From: UBA4466 sp963925035
GTDB taxonomy: Bacteria; Bacteroidota; Bacteroidia; Flavobacteriales_D; Crocinitomicaceae
Assembly (NCBI GenBank): GCA_963925035.1
Contig: CAWUSK010000021.1
Location: forward strand, 117,439-181,438
Direction of reading: 5' to 3'
DNA length: 64,000 bases
In this document: in pieces, positions 1 through 8,134 of the stretch
Position numbering within the stretch: the first letter of the stretch is position 1
Layout: every line of letters begins with the position of its first letter
Translations under genes and position numbers: made by a program
The notes under the pieces: generated by a model
What the model saw: the letters and a program-made list of their open reading frames with translations, nothing else
Told to the model about the DNA's origin: nothing
Database searches by the model: none

Positions 1-513
1 ACTCCCGGCCTTGAGTAAATCGGCATCTTCTTTTTTAAATTGATTGGCTTTCTCAACAGTAATTTGTGGAATTGAGCGAACCAATTTTCCATCTTCAAAT
101 GTCAACCAGCATGATTCAATTTCCTTGATGTTTGAGTTTTTTGTTTCAGATTTGACAATGGCAAGAATCGCTTCCTGAAGTCTTTTTAAAGAAGTAAAGT
201 CAAATTGTAATTTGAAAATGAAGTCAGTGTAATTGGATTCCATCTGTACGTTGCTAATCCCGTTTGACTCCTTTAAATCATTAACTACCGCTTTTATTTT
301 AGCCGATATTTCATCTATCGTTGGCACTTTTTTCCCGTCCAAACTATCAAGGGCTAGAACAGAATTCACCTTAACTTTACTTGAACTTAAATTGATTGAG
401 TATTTGAAAGTTCCTGAACCGTCATTGTTTAAAGTTAAATCATCGAGTATTTCAATGCAGCTTGAAAAACTAAATACAACAAGAATAGCAGCAAAAATTA
501 AATTCCATTTCAT
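1..513 (-). CDS. Putative lipoprotein, 3' end cut off by the window
   Basis: Reading the minus strand from the ATG at 513 gives 171 uninterrupted codons to the window edge, so the gene continues outside. The protein opens with a short basic start (MKWN), a hydrophobic stretch and a lipobox (FSFSSC, Cys at about residue 19), so it is predicted to be a lipid-anchored envelope protein. The rest is a soluble, Lys- and Ser-rich domain with alternating short strands and helices (LTLNNDGSGTFKYSINLS, then a helical segment near residues 70-85). I do not recognise a family; the pattern resembles uncharacterised Bacteroidota lipoproteins. A TAATTTTG box lies about 92 bp upstream. Signal sequence and reading frame are directly visible; the function is unknown. 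Confidence 0.75.
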   Translation of the reverse strand, partial: MKWNLIFAAILVVFSFSSCIEILDDLTLNNDGSGTFKYSINLSSSKVKVNSVLALDSLDGKKVPTIDEISAKIKAVVNDLKESNGISNVQMESNYTDFIFKLQFDFTSLKRLQEAILAIVKSETKNSNIKEIESCWLTFEDGKLVRSIPQITVEKANQFKKEDADLLKAGS

Positions 514-604
514 ATGGTATTGTTTAATTTGTTAGTATCGGACATATGGAATCGCCATGCGTTATTTTCTTTTTTGACATTTGACTTTGGCTTATTTCAT
601 AGTG

Positions 605-612
605 CAAAATTA
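605..612 (-). promoter_or_regulatory. Bacteroidota-type -7 box for the lipoprotein gene
   Basis: On the minus strand the sequence reads TAATTTTG, an exact match to TAnnTTTG, about 92 nt before the lipoprotein ATG. A TTG lies 15 bp further upstream, slightly closer than ideal for a -33 element. Confidence 0.45.
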
Positions 613-676
613 TGCAATTCTTAATTACAAATAACACGCCAAGAATTTCTATTACAAACTGAAACATATTTTATGT

Positions 677-684
677 TAAATTTG
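677..684 (+). promoter_or_regulatory. -7 box upstream of the GT-C glycosyltransferase
   Basis: TAAATTTG, an exact TAnnTTTG match, ends 20 nt before the ATG at 705. No convincing TTG -33 element is present at the expected spacing. Confidence 0.5.
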
Positions 685-704
685 AACTTCAAAGCAAACA
701 GGAT

Positions 705-2180
705 ATGGAATCGAGCATAAATTGGTTAAAATATAAATGGATTATTTTCGGAGCAATTGCAATCCGTTTGATAGCTGTTATTTTTTCACAAGGATACGGA
801 ATGCACGACGACCATTTCTTAATCATTGAAGCGTCCTCTTCTTGGGTAGATGGATACGATTATAACAATTGGCTTCCTTGGTCAGATGGAAATAAAGGGC
901 CAGATGGACATAGTTTCAGTTATGTTGGATTGAATTATTTTTATTTCTTGGCAATGAAGTTTTTTGGAATTTCAGACCCTAAATTATTGATGCTCATAAA
1001 TCGCTTAATTCACGCCGCTTTTTCAATGATTGTTGTAGTGTATGGCATTAAAATCACCCGAAAGTATTCGTCGGAACAAAATGCAATGCGTGTTGGATGG
1101 TTATTGGCGTTGACGTGGATAATCCCAATTCTTTCTGTTCGAAATTTAGTTGAAACTGCATCAATACCATTATTAGTTCTTGGTTTTTGGTATTTGATTA
1201 GAGAAAGAGGCATTAGGGACTTTCTTTGGGCTGGAATTCTAATTGGTTTTGCTGTTTCTTTTAGGTATCAAATTGGCGTATTTGCAATAGGCCTTGCGGC
1301 ATATTACTTTTTCCAATGGAAATGGAAACCGTTTCTATTGTTTTGTGCAGGTGTTTTAATTACATTTTTGATTACGCAAGGCCTCGTCGATTACCTTATT
1401 TGGGGACGTCCATTTGCTGAGATGCTCGGTTATATCGCATATAATTTGGAACAAGGAACTGAGTATATGCCGAACACGAATTACTTCATGTATTTTATGG
1501 TGTTGGCAGGAAGCATGCTCTTTCCGCTTGGAATACTAATGATGGTTGGATTCTTTAAAGCTTGGAAAAAGTACATTCTCATCTTTTTACCAACGTTTAT
1601 TTTTATCATTTTCCACACACTTTATCCAAATCGTCAAGAACGATTTATTTTAACAATTCTCCCGTTTTTTATTATTTTGGGAGTCATTGGTTACGATTTA
1701 TTTAATAACTCTAAGACAAAGGAGAAACTCTGGAAATTTTCTTGGGTGGCTTTTTGGGTGTTAAATATTCCATTGTTACTGCTGGCTTCAACAACCTATT
1801 CTAAAAAATCGAGGGTAGAATCGATGTACGCGATATATAACAACGGTAAAGAGAAAAATTTCATCTTATGCGAAGGTTCGGCCAATGTTCATACGTCCAT
1901 GTTACCGCGATTTTATGCTGGAAATTGGAAGACATATTTTGTGGACAGAACTGACACGACGCTTATTTTGAATGTTCGCGAAGATTATAACTTTGATTAC
2001 ATCTACTTTTTTGCTGCGGAAAAACTGGACGAACGTATTGCAGAGTACAAAACGATTTACCCTAAGATGACATTGAAACAAAAATGTTATCCGAGTTTAA
2101 TTGACGCTTTACTTCGGAAATTAAATCCTCGTAATGCAAACGAATACATTGAAATTTGGGAAACGAACAGCGAGAAATGA
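705..2180 (+). CDS. GT-C family glycosyltransferase (Alg9/PIG-B mannosyltransferase-like)
   Basis: Multi-pass membrane protein of 491 residues, with about nine to ten hydrophobic segments through residue 390 and a soluble C-terminal domain of about 110 residues. The first loop carries the acidic GT-C signature (MHDDHFL, residues 28-34), where family enzymes bind the lipid-phosphate sugar donor. Late in the membrane part is the motif NRQERFIL (near residue 305), which matches the conserved K/R-E-x-R-F region of GT22 (Alg9/PIG-B-like) proteins. It probably transfers a sugar from a polyprenyl-phosphate donor to an envelope glycan or glycolipid. The acceptor cannot be told from the sequence. The flanking genes (lipoprotein, RidA) give no pathway. 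The fold assignment is solid; the mannose specificity is inference. Confidence 0.75.
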   Translation: MESSINWLKYKWIIFGAIAIRLIAVIFSQGYGMHDDHFLIIEASSSWVDGYDYNNWLPWSDGNKGPDGHSFSYVGLNYFYFLAMKFFGISDPKLLMLINRLIHAAFSMIVVVYGIKITRKYSSEQNAMRVGWLLALTWIIPILSVRNLVETASIPLLVLGFWYLIRERGIRDFLWAGILIGFAVSFRYQIGVFAIGLAAYYFFQWKWKPFLLFCAGVLITFLITQGLVDYLIWGRPFAEMLGYIAYNLEQGTEYMPNTNYFMYFMVLAGSMLFPLGILMMVGFFKAWKKYILIFLPTFIFIIFHTLYPNRQERFILTILPFFIILGVIGYDLFNNSKTKEKLWKFSWVAFWVLNIPLLLLASTTYSKKSRVESMYAIYNNGKEKNFILCEGSANVHTSMLPRFYAGNWKTYFVDRTDTTLILNVREDYNFDYIYFFAAEKLDERIAEYKTIYPKMTLKQKCYPSLIDALLRKLNPRNANEYIEIWETNSEK

Positions 2181-2226
2181 TTGTTCTAAAATCAATTAAT
2201 TCCGTTATTCAACATGCTTTTTTTAC

Positions 2227-2234
2227 TAAATTTG
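2227..2234 (+). promoter_or_regulatory. -7 box for the ridA-like operon
   Basis: TAAATTTG, an exact TAnnTTTG match, ends 17 nt before the ATG at 2252. It would drive the ridA-like gene and the two genes following it at spacings of 1 bp. Confidence 0.5.
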
Positions 2235-2251
2235 CATCAAAATATTAGCGA

Positions 2252-2686
2252 ATGTCAGACAGTCAACGTATTTACACGGCAAAAGCACCAAAACCAGTTG
2301 GATTATACCCGCACGCGAGAAAAGTAGGCGATTTACTTTTTCTTTCAGGTGTTGGCCCTAGAACAGCAGGTTCAGACACAACAGACTCAGCAGTTCCAGG
2401 ATTGGAACTGGATAAAAACGGAAACTTTATTTCGTTTGATTTTGAAGCGCAATGTCGCGGAGTTTTTGATAATGTTCGAATCATTTTGGAAGAATCTGGT
2501 TCGAGTTGGGATCAATTGGTAGATGTAACAGTTTTTTTAGTGAATATGAAACGTGATTTTCACGTGTACAACAAGATTTACGCGGAATATTTTAAAGATA
2601 ATTTACCATGTCGCACAACGGTAGAGATAAATTCACTTCCAACACCGATTGCGATTGAGTTAAAATGTATAGCAACAATTAAATAG
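2252..2686 (+). CDS. RidA/YjgF-family deaminase, close to 2-aminomuconate deaminase type
   Basis: A single RidA domain of 144 residues. The conserved substrate-carboxylate arginine is in PCRTTVEI (near residue 118) and the active-site glutamate is in IAIELKC (near residue 136), so the hydrolytic site looks intact. Canonical RidA hydrolyses reactive enamine/imine intermediates from amino-acid metabolism. The N-terminal GLYPHARKVGDLLFLSG and the insertion TAGSDTTDSAVPGLE resemble the 2-aminomuconate deaminase branch used in 3-hydroxyanthranilate degradation. No other gene of that pathway lies in the window, so the substrate stays open. It starts a tight three-gene run with a TPR protein 1 bp downstream and a methyltransferase after that. 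Confidence 0.85.
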   Translation: MSDSQRIYTAKAPKPVGLYPHARKVGDLLFLSGVGPRTAGSDTTDSAVPGLELDKNGNFISFDFEAQCRGVFDNVRIILEESGSSWDQLVDVTVFLVNMKRDFHVYNKIYAEYFKDNLPCRTTVEINSLPTPIAIELKCIATIK

Positions 2687-2687
2687 T

Positions 2688-3266
2688 ATGATCAATTTTA
2701 TTATTCGCTGCCTAGTAGCTGCAGCCTCTTTATTTTTTACAGTAGCACTTTTTTATAACGGATATTGGGGTTGGGGAATTATGATGATTCTTTTAGACGT
2801 CATCGTAGGGTTTTCATTCTTCCGTAACGAACGCATGATTATGGGGTTGAACGCAATGAGAATGGGTGACACTGAAAAGGCGAAAAATCACATAAATAAG
2901 ATTTCAGCACCGCAATTTTTGCCAAAAAAACAACACGCTTATGTTTTGTTTTTGAAAGCTGTCCTTGGAACACAAGAATTAGGGTTTGCTAAAAGTGAGG
3001 AGTTATTGCGAAAAGCAATTGCAATGGGATTGAGAACAGGTCAAGATAATGCCGTTGCACGTATGCACTTGGCTGGAATTTGTGCTCAAACTGGTCGTAA
3101 AACAGAATCTTTGACATTACTTGCTGAAGCGAAGAAATTGGATACAGCTGGAATGATGAAAGAGCAGATCAATCAAATGCAAAAGCAAATGACTGCTGCA
3201 CCTTCTAAAAATCAGATGCGTCAGGCGCAAATGATGGGTGGTAGAAGAAAAACGCCACGCAGATAG
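2688..3266 (+). CDS. Membrane-anchored TPR-like protein, function unknown
   Basis: 192 residues. Two adjacent transmembrane segments (about residues 5-22 and 27-45, with the short GYWGWG turn between) are followed by a helical domain that reads as two to three tetratricopeptide-like helix pairs (residues 55-150, for example RMGDTEKAKNHINKI and AKSEELLRKAIAMGL). The C-terminus is a Met/Gln/Lys/Arg-rich tail (MMGGRRKTPRR) that probably faces the cytoplasm. It is likely a protein-interaction scaffold at the inner membrane; the partner is unknown. The ATG is 1 bp after the ridA-like stop, and the stop is 1 bp before the methyltransferase ATG, so the three are probably co-translated. Confidence 0.75.
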   Translation: MINFIIRCLVAAASLFFTVALFYNGYWGWGIMMILLDVIVGFSFFRNERMIMGLNAMRMGDTEKAKNHINKISAPQFLPKKQHAYVLFLKAVLGTQELGFAKSEELLRKAIAMGLRTGQDNAVARMHLAGICAQTGRKTESLTLLAEAKKLDTAGMMKEQINQMQKQMTAAPSKNQMRQAQMMGGRRKTPRR

Positions 3267-3267
3267 A

Positions 3268-4119
3268 ATGTCAGAAAACCGTTTGTATACAATTGGCTGG
3301 GATGATTACGAGCTAGTCGATGCTGGCGGTAGTTTGAAACTGGAACGTTGGGGAGAAATTTACACCATACGACCAGAAGTTCAAGCGTATTTTAAATCCG
3401 AAAAGCCTTTTGATGAATGGCGTAAGTTGGCGCATTGGGAATTTATTTCCAAAGGCGGACAATCTGGAGCTTGGAAAGCATTGAAGCAAGATGCTCCGAA
3501 AGAGTGGAGTATCACCTACGGAAAGTTAAAATTTAACCTACAAATCACAAAATTCAAACACCTTGGCTTATTTCCAGAGCAGCGAATCAATTGGGATTTT
3601 ATTCAAGAGAATTTATCTAAGGAGTCAAACTTTCTTAACCTTTTTGCTTATACAGGTGCAGCTTCAATAGCTGGAAAAGCTTCAAGTGCAGATGTAATTC
3701 ATTGCGATTCTGTCAAGCAATTAATTTCATGGGCAAAAGAAAACATGGAGTCAAGTGGCTTAGAGGGAATAAAATGGGTGCATGAAGATGCATTGAAGTT
3801 TGCTGAACGGGAAGTAAAAAGAAGGAAATACTATTCAGGCATTATTATGGATCCACCGGCATGGGGAACTGGAGCGAAGAATGAAAAGTGGAAACTAGAG
3901 GACAAATTAGAAGAGTTAGTGACAAACGCTTCTGCGCTAGTTGGCCAAAAGGGATTTCTGATTCTCAACACTTATTCACCATCGATTGATTACAACGCAG
4001 TCGCTCGCTTAGCACATCGCCAATTCAGAAAACGTAGCTTTGAGGTGAAAGAGTTGTGGATGAAAACAACGACCGGGAAGGAGTTGTATTACGGGGTACT
4101 GCTTAGGGTGAATAATTAG
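3268..4119 (+). CDS. Class I SAM-dependent methyltransferase (RlmI-like, rRNA cytosine-C5 type)
   Basis: I place the start at the ATG of MSENRLYTIGW, 1 bp after the preceding stop; the frame is open for 10 more codons, but those overlap the upstream gene. The protein has 283 residues. An N-terminal beta-rich part leads into a Rossmann methyltransferase: the SAM-binding loop is NLFAYTGAAS (near residue 130), followed by an acidic strand end (HCDSVKQ). The catalytic motif IV is MDPPAWG (near residue 200). This architecture fits the family that includes 23S rRNA m5C1962 methyltransferase RlmI and related proteins often misnamed oxidoreductases. The exact target nucleotide is inference. The PUA domain of enteric RlmI is not obvious here. 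Confidence 0.75.
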   Translation: MSENRLYTIGWDDYELVDAGGSLKLERWGEIYTIRPEVQAYFKSEKPFDEWRKLAHWEFISKGGQSGAWKALKQDAPKEWSITYGKLKFNLQITKFKHLGLFPEQRINWDFIQENLSKESNFLNLFAYTGAASIAGKASSADVIHCDSVKQLISWAKENMESSGLEGIKWVHEDALKFAEREVKRRKYYSGIIMDPPAWGTGAKNEKWKLEDKLEELVTNASALVGQKGFLILNTYSPSIDYNAVARLAHRQFRKRSFEVKELWMKTTTGKELYYGVLLRVNN

Positions 4120-4192
4120 AATATTAATCAGCTTAAAACAATTTTCATCGATAGATTAATTGAAGTTTTTCAGACAATAAATGTTTTAGGAG

Positions 4193-5131
4193 TTAAAAGT
4201 GATTTAACACCTTATCCGCCAACACATCGCTCAGTTTATAGTAACTTTCATGAGTCCAACCACCAACGTGTGGAGAAAGAATTGTTTTATCTGATTCCAG
4301 AATATACTTAAAGTCTTCAGGGATTTCTTGCTCGAAAAAGGATTCAAAACTTGATTTTTCATACTCGAGCACATCTAAACAAGCACCTAAAACTTTTCCT
4401 GATTTTAAGGAGCTAACTAATGCCGAAGTTTGCACGATTTTTCCTCTCGATAAGTTAATGAGATAAATGGCTTTTTTAAAATTGGAAAAGAACGCTTCAT
4501 TCGCCATAAACAGGGTCTCTTCGTTTTGCGGAATGTGAAAACTTAGAACATCAGCCTTTTCAAAAATTTCGAAAAGAGCAACTTCATGAATAAATTGATT
4601 TCCAAAACCACTTTTGTATTTGTCATACGCCAATATTTTAACGTCAAATCCTCTCAGTTTTTTAGCGAAAGCATTACCGTTGTTTCCAAATCCAATGATT
4701 CCAACCGTCTGTCCGTTCAATTCAATTCCACGGTTTCCCTCTCTGTCCCAAATTCCTTTTCGAACTTCAGTATCAGATTTCACGAGTTGGTTGAAAAGTG
4801 CTAACAACATACCTAAAGCGTGTTCTCCAACTGCATTTCTATTTCCCTCAGGCGCATTGAACAATTGGATATTCTTTTCTGCACAATATACTTCGTCAAT
4901 GTTCTCCATTCCAGCTCCAGAACGTGCAATGAACTGTAAGTTTGGAGCATTTTTTAAGAACGCTGCATCCATTGTAAAACGAGACCGAATGACTATTCCA
5001 AAAGCTTCTTTTAAAAGCGGTTGAAGGGCTTCAATCGATAATTGAGTAGCATTGATACAATTGTAATCGTTCGCAGTTAAGCGTTCTTCTAAAATTGGAT
5101 GAACTGTGTCGAGAAAGAGTACGTTTTTCAT
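4193..5131 (-). CDS. NAD-dependent 2-hydroxyacid dehydrogenase (SerA-like)
   Basis: 312 residues with both halves of the D-isomer-specific 2-hydroxyacid dehydrogenase fold. The NAD-binding glycine motif is GIIGFGNNGNAFA (near residue 145). The catalytic Arg lies in INLSRGKIV, the Glu in the DVLEYE segment and the His in LSPHVGGWTHES, so the Arg-Glu-His triad is complete. There is no C-terminal ACT domain, unlike regulated phosphoglycerate dehydrogenases. It could be a phosphoglycerate dehydrogenase or act on another 2-oxoacid. It lies 6 bp downstream of mgtE and is probably transcribed from the same promoter. The reading frames antisense to it were discarded because they lack family features. 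Confidence 0.85.
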   Translation of the reverse strand: MKNVLFLDTVHPILEERLTANDYNCINATQLSIEALQPLLKEAFGIVIRSRFTMDAAFLKNAPNLQFIARSGAGMENIDEVYCAEKNIQLFNAPEGNRNAVGEHALGMLLALFNQLVKSDTEVRKGIWDREGNRGIELNGQTVGIIGFGNNGNAFAKKLRGFDVKILAYDKYKSGFGNQFIHEVALFEIFEKADVLSFHIPQNEETLFMANEAFFSNFKKAIYLINLSRGKIVQTSALVSSLKSGKVLGACLDVLEYEKSSFESFFEQEIPEDFKYILESDKTILSPHVGGWTHESYYKLSDVLADKVLNHF

Positions 5132-5137
5132 GACGAA

Positions 5138-6490
5138 TTAAATTCCGAACATTAATATTCCGATTGTCAAATAGATAAAAAGTCCTAAGACATCATTCAA
5201 TGTTGTGACAAAGGGTCCTGTTGCCAATGCTGGATCAATGTTGTATTTGTCTAGCAATAATGGAATTAACGTCCCGAAAATTGCGGCAAAAATAATCACT
5301 GTGAACAATGAGAGACTTACTACAAATCCCAATGTTGTGCTATCAAAAACATAGGCAAAACTGAATATAATTGTAGATAGTAATAATCCATTGACAAGTG
5401 CGACAAGTGCTTCTTTGCGGATTTTCTTAAACACTGAACCAAATTGATTTGTTCCTCTTGCCAAAGATTGAACAACAATTGCAGAAGACTGGACACCCAC
5501 ATTTCCTCCCATCGCAGTGATTAGCGGAATGAAAAAAGCAAGAGCGGGAATTGCACTAATTCCGCCTTCAAAACCTGAAATAACCTGCGCACTTAAAACT
5601 CCTCCAAGCAGTCCAATCATTAACCAAGGCATTCTTGCTCTTGACATTCTAAAAACGCTAGAGCTAGACTCAATGTTTTCAGAAATACCAGAAGCCAATT
5701 GGAAATCTTTTTCAGCCTCGACCATGATTACATCGACAACATCATCAATCGTAATTCTTCCGACTAACTTGTTTTGCAAATCAACAACAGGAATTGTAAT
5801 CAAATCGTACTTTTCCATGAGTCGCGCTACATCCTCATTATCGGCGCTCGTTTTTACGGAAATGATATTTTTATCTTGGTATAAATCTTTAATCTTGGTC
5901 TTTGGACTAGCAAATAACAAGCTTTTTAAAGACAAGTACCCGAGTAATTTGTTTCTATCGTCAACGACGTATATCGTGTGTATTTTTTCAACTTCTTCGG
6001 CTTGTTTTCGAAGTTCAATTACGCATCGATCAACCGGCCAATCTATTTTTGCCTGAATAAACTCCTTCTGCATCAAACCACCTGCCGTATCAGGCTCGTA
6101 GTTCAAAAGATCTACAATGTCCTCTGCAGTTTCACTATCAGTAATTTGAGAAATAATTTCCTCAACTTCTTCTTGCGAAAAGTGACTAATTAAATCGGCA
6201 GCATCATCAGAATCAAGTAACTCTAATTGTTCGGCAATTTCTTTGGTGGAAAAGGATTTGATCATCAACTCTCTCAAGTCCTCATCCAACTCCATCAAGA
6301 TGTCACCTTGAATTGATTCATCAGCCAAATCGTACAAATAGACTCCTTCTTCGTGATTTAATTCACAAATAATGGCGGCAATATCTGCATAGTGGAGCTC
6401 TAGAACATATGTTCTAATCCATTCCTCGTCTTGTCGATCAATCGCAAATTCTAGCGATTCAAGGTAGTCCTTTGTTAATTCAAACTGCAT
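5138..6490 (-). CDS. mgtE: MgtE-family magnesium transporter/channel
   Basis: 450 residues in the full MgtE order: an acidic helical N-domain (residues 1-130, with repeated DDAADLI/ETAEDIVDLL units), two CBS domains (about 135-255), a connecting helix and five transmembrane segments (about 280-450). The channel region contains GNVGVQSSAIVVQSLARG and the conserved pore aspartate in TTLNDVLGLFIYL near the end. The family forms homodimeric Mg2+ channels that close when cytosolic Mg2+ binds the N and CBS domains. It has its own TATCTTTG promoter box 15 nt upstream and is followed after 6 bp by the dehydrogenase gene. Length and motifs match the family well. Confidence 0.95.
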   Translation of the reverse strand: MQFELTKDYLESLEFAIDRQDEEWIRTYVLELHYADIAAIICELNHEEGVYLYDLADESIQGDILMELDEDLRELMIKSFSTKEIAEQLELLDSDDAADLISHFSQEEVEEIISQITDSETAEDIVDLLNYEPDTAGGLMQKEFIQAKIDWPVDRCVIELRKQAEEVEKIHTIYVVDDRNKLLGYLSLKSLLFASPKTKIKDLYQDKNIISVKTSADNEDVARLMEKYDLITIPVVDLQNKLVGRITIDDVVDVIMVEAEKDFQLASGISENIESSSSVFRMSRARMPWLMIGLLGGVLSAQVISGFEGGISAIPALAFFIPLITAMGGNVGVQSSAIVVQSLARGTNQFGSVFKKIRKEALVALVNGLLLSTIIFSFAYVFDSTTLGFVVSLSLFTVIIFAAIFGTLIPLLLDKYNIDPALATGPFVTTLNDVLGLFIYLTIGILMFGI

Positions 6491-6504
6491 AAAGAAGTTT
6501 TTTG

Positions 6505-6512
6505 CAAAGATA
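6505..6512 (-). promoter_or_regulatory. -7 box for mgtE
   Basis: The minus strand reads TATCTTTG, an exact TAnnTTTG match. The final G lies 14 nt before the mgtE ATG, which implies a short leader of about ten bases. Confidence 0.55.
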
Positions 6513-6556
6513 ATACTTTTAAATGGCTACGACATGTTTTTATCGTTCAGCAAATG

Positions 6557-8101
6557 TTATGGATGGAGTTGTCTTTTTTTGGAAACCAATGAAATGGAGT
6601 GTAATCCATAGAATAGAGCGAAAAAGGTAACGCCAGTTTGTGTTTCAAGTGTGTCTTCTGGAATAAATGAGACTACGGCAATTAATATAAAAAAGAGTCC
6701 TACCAAATCGTGTTTTCGAATGTTGTAGATTGTAAAATGTATAAGCATCCAGCAAAAGAGGATCAATCCACCGATTCCAAACGTAATAAAAACAGTCAAA
6801 TACATGTTGTGCGTTCGATGCCTATTTTCAAGGGATAATTGCGAATTCGAATCTTCGTATTGTTGATTAAATGCATCTTGAATATCTCCAGTTCCCACAC
6901 CAATCAACCAATTGCTTTTTATTATGAAGATTCCTGCTTTCCAATACCTAATTCTTTCCAGGATGGAGTGGTTGTTTACTGTTTTCGCATTGTTCAACTG
7001 GTGTTTAATGCCGTAAAATCGCGCAATTATCCCTGAGTTGACAATACTCGCATGACCCATTTCAATGTTTCGAATTTCCTTTTTCGTTAATTTATTGACT
7101 CCAGCGGAATCTTTACGAATATTTTTGGAAGACATGTAACGGATCAACGTTTGTTTTAATGGCTGTCCAATTAAATCTAAACTGTCCAAAGAGAGTGCAG
7201 AACGCTCTGCCCATTCTCGCCTTAATTCTGATTCACACACATAAATGTATGTTGGCTCACCAGTCTCAACCGTGACTTTATTAAATTGATGTTCGTATGG
7301 ATTTCCTTCTGCGGTATTAGTTTCTAGATTTTTATAATTTTCCTTGTTGATGCGCATTGGTTTGAAAACCCATAGCAGCATCGAAACAACGGCAATTACA
7401 ATTCCTCCAACGAGCACAAAAGCAGCAACTTTCCATTTTTTCCAAATGAGGTAAATACTAAAAACAGAAATTACTGCGAAAAGAGTAATTACTCCGGATA
7501 ATACTTGCGAATAAAAAGTGTAAAAGATAAACCAGAGGATTAATACGATAAGAGTTATTCGGTATTTTTTCAATTTGAAGAAAGAAATCAATATCCCAAT
7601 GGACATTGTTACAATGATTGCATAACGAATGTGTGACCCAAAAAGCGAAAGACCGCGTATGTCGTCATATTCACGATGACCAATTATATTTTCATAGAAC
7701 AATACATTAATTGCTGAGGAAAAAAATGTACTTGCGACAAAAGCAATTAATATATAGTTGATGTGTTTTGAATTTGCAGGTGGTTTTGCGATGATTATAA
7801 GCGGAATTACCAACAAAGGAAGTTTTACACGAATGTCATTCCAGGCATATTCCATGTTGCTACTCCAAATAAACCCAATGAAATGAAGCACGAAAAACAA
7901 GGCGAGTAATATAAATGCTTTGTTTGATATTAAACGTCGCCACTTCGTTTTGTACTCACCTTCTAAAAGAAAATTAAGTGCTAAAAACATCATGGCAAGA
8001 GACATAACGATTTTATTAATAGGAACTCCTATTGCAAGCACGCATAGACCAAAGATCAATATGTATGAATGGGTGTTTTTTCCGAATAACCGGTTTAGCA
8101 T
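6557..8101 (-). CDS. O-antigen ligase / polymerase-like membrane protein (Wzy_C type)
   Basis: 514 residues. About eight hydrophobic segments occupy residues 10-260, a large polar loop of about 130 residues follows (roughly 260-400), and three to four more segments end the protein. The segment just after the loop, with NRHRTHNMYLTVFITFGIGG, matches the conserved H-N-x-Y/F region of the Wzy_C (O-antigen ligase/polymerase) superfamily. Members join lipid-linked glycans to lipid A, to proteins or to each other. Which applies here is unknown. The gene starts 33 bp after the ctp stop and is probably the last gene of the minus-strand SPOR-rnpA-ctp operon. Confidence 0.75.
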   Translation of the reverse strand: MLNRLFGKNTHSYILIFGLCVLAIGVPINKIVMSLAMMFLALNFLLEGEYKTKWRRLISNKAFILLALFFVLHFIGFIWSSNMEYAWNDIRVKLPLLVIPLIIIAKPPANSKHINYILIAFVASTFFSSAINVLFYENIIGHREYDDIRGLSLFGSHIRYAIIVTMSIGILISFFKLKKYRITLIVLILWFIFYTFYSQVLSGVITLFAVISVFSIYLIWKKWKVAAFVLVGGIVIAVVSMLLWVFKPMRINKENYKNLETNTAEGNPYEHQFNKVTVETGEPTYIYVCESELRREWAERSALSLDSLDLIGQPLKQTLIRYMSSKNIRKDSAGVNKLTKKEIRNIEMGHASIVNSGIIARFYGIKHQLNNAKTVNNHSILERIRYWKAGIFIIKSNWLIGVGTGDIQDAFNQQYEDSNSQLSLENRHRTHNMYLTVFITFGIGGLILFCWMLIHFTIYNIRKHDLVGLFFILIAVVSFIPEDTLETQTGVTFFALFYGLHSISLVSKKRQLHP

Positions 8102-8134
8102 TTTAGCAGAAATAGTTTAAGAAGTAAACGCAGT

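Noticed and set aside
233..535. Plus-strand open frame opposite the lipoprotein gene
   Set aside because: It is antisense to a gene with a clear lipobox and promoter and has no family features.
4586..5024. Two plus-strand frames opposite the 2-hydroxyacid dehydrogenase
   Set aside because: Shadows of a gene with a complete catalytic triad.
5517..6193. Long plus-strand frames opposite mgtE
   Set aside because: Antisense to an intact MgtE; composition is typical of a complement frame.
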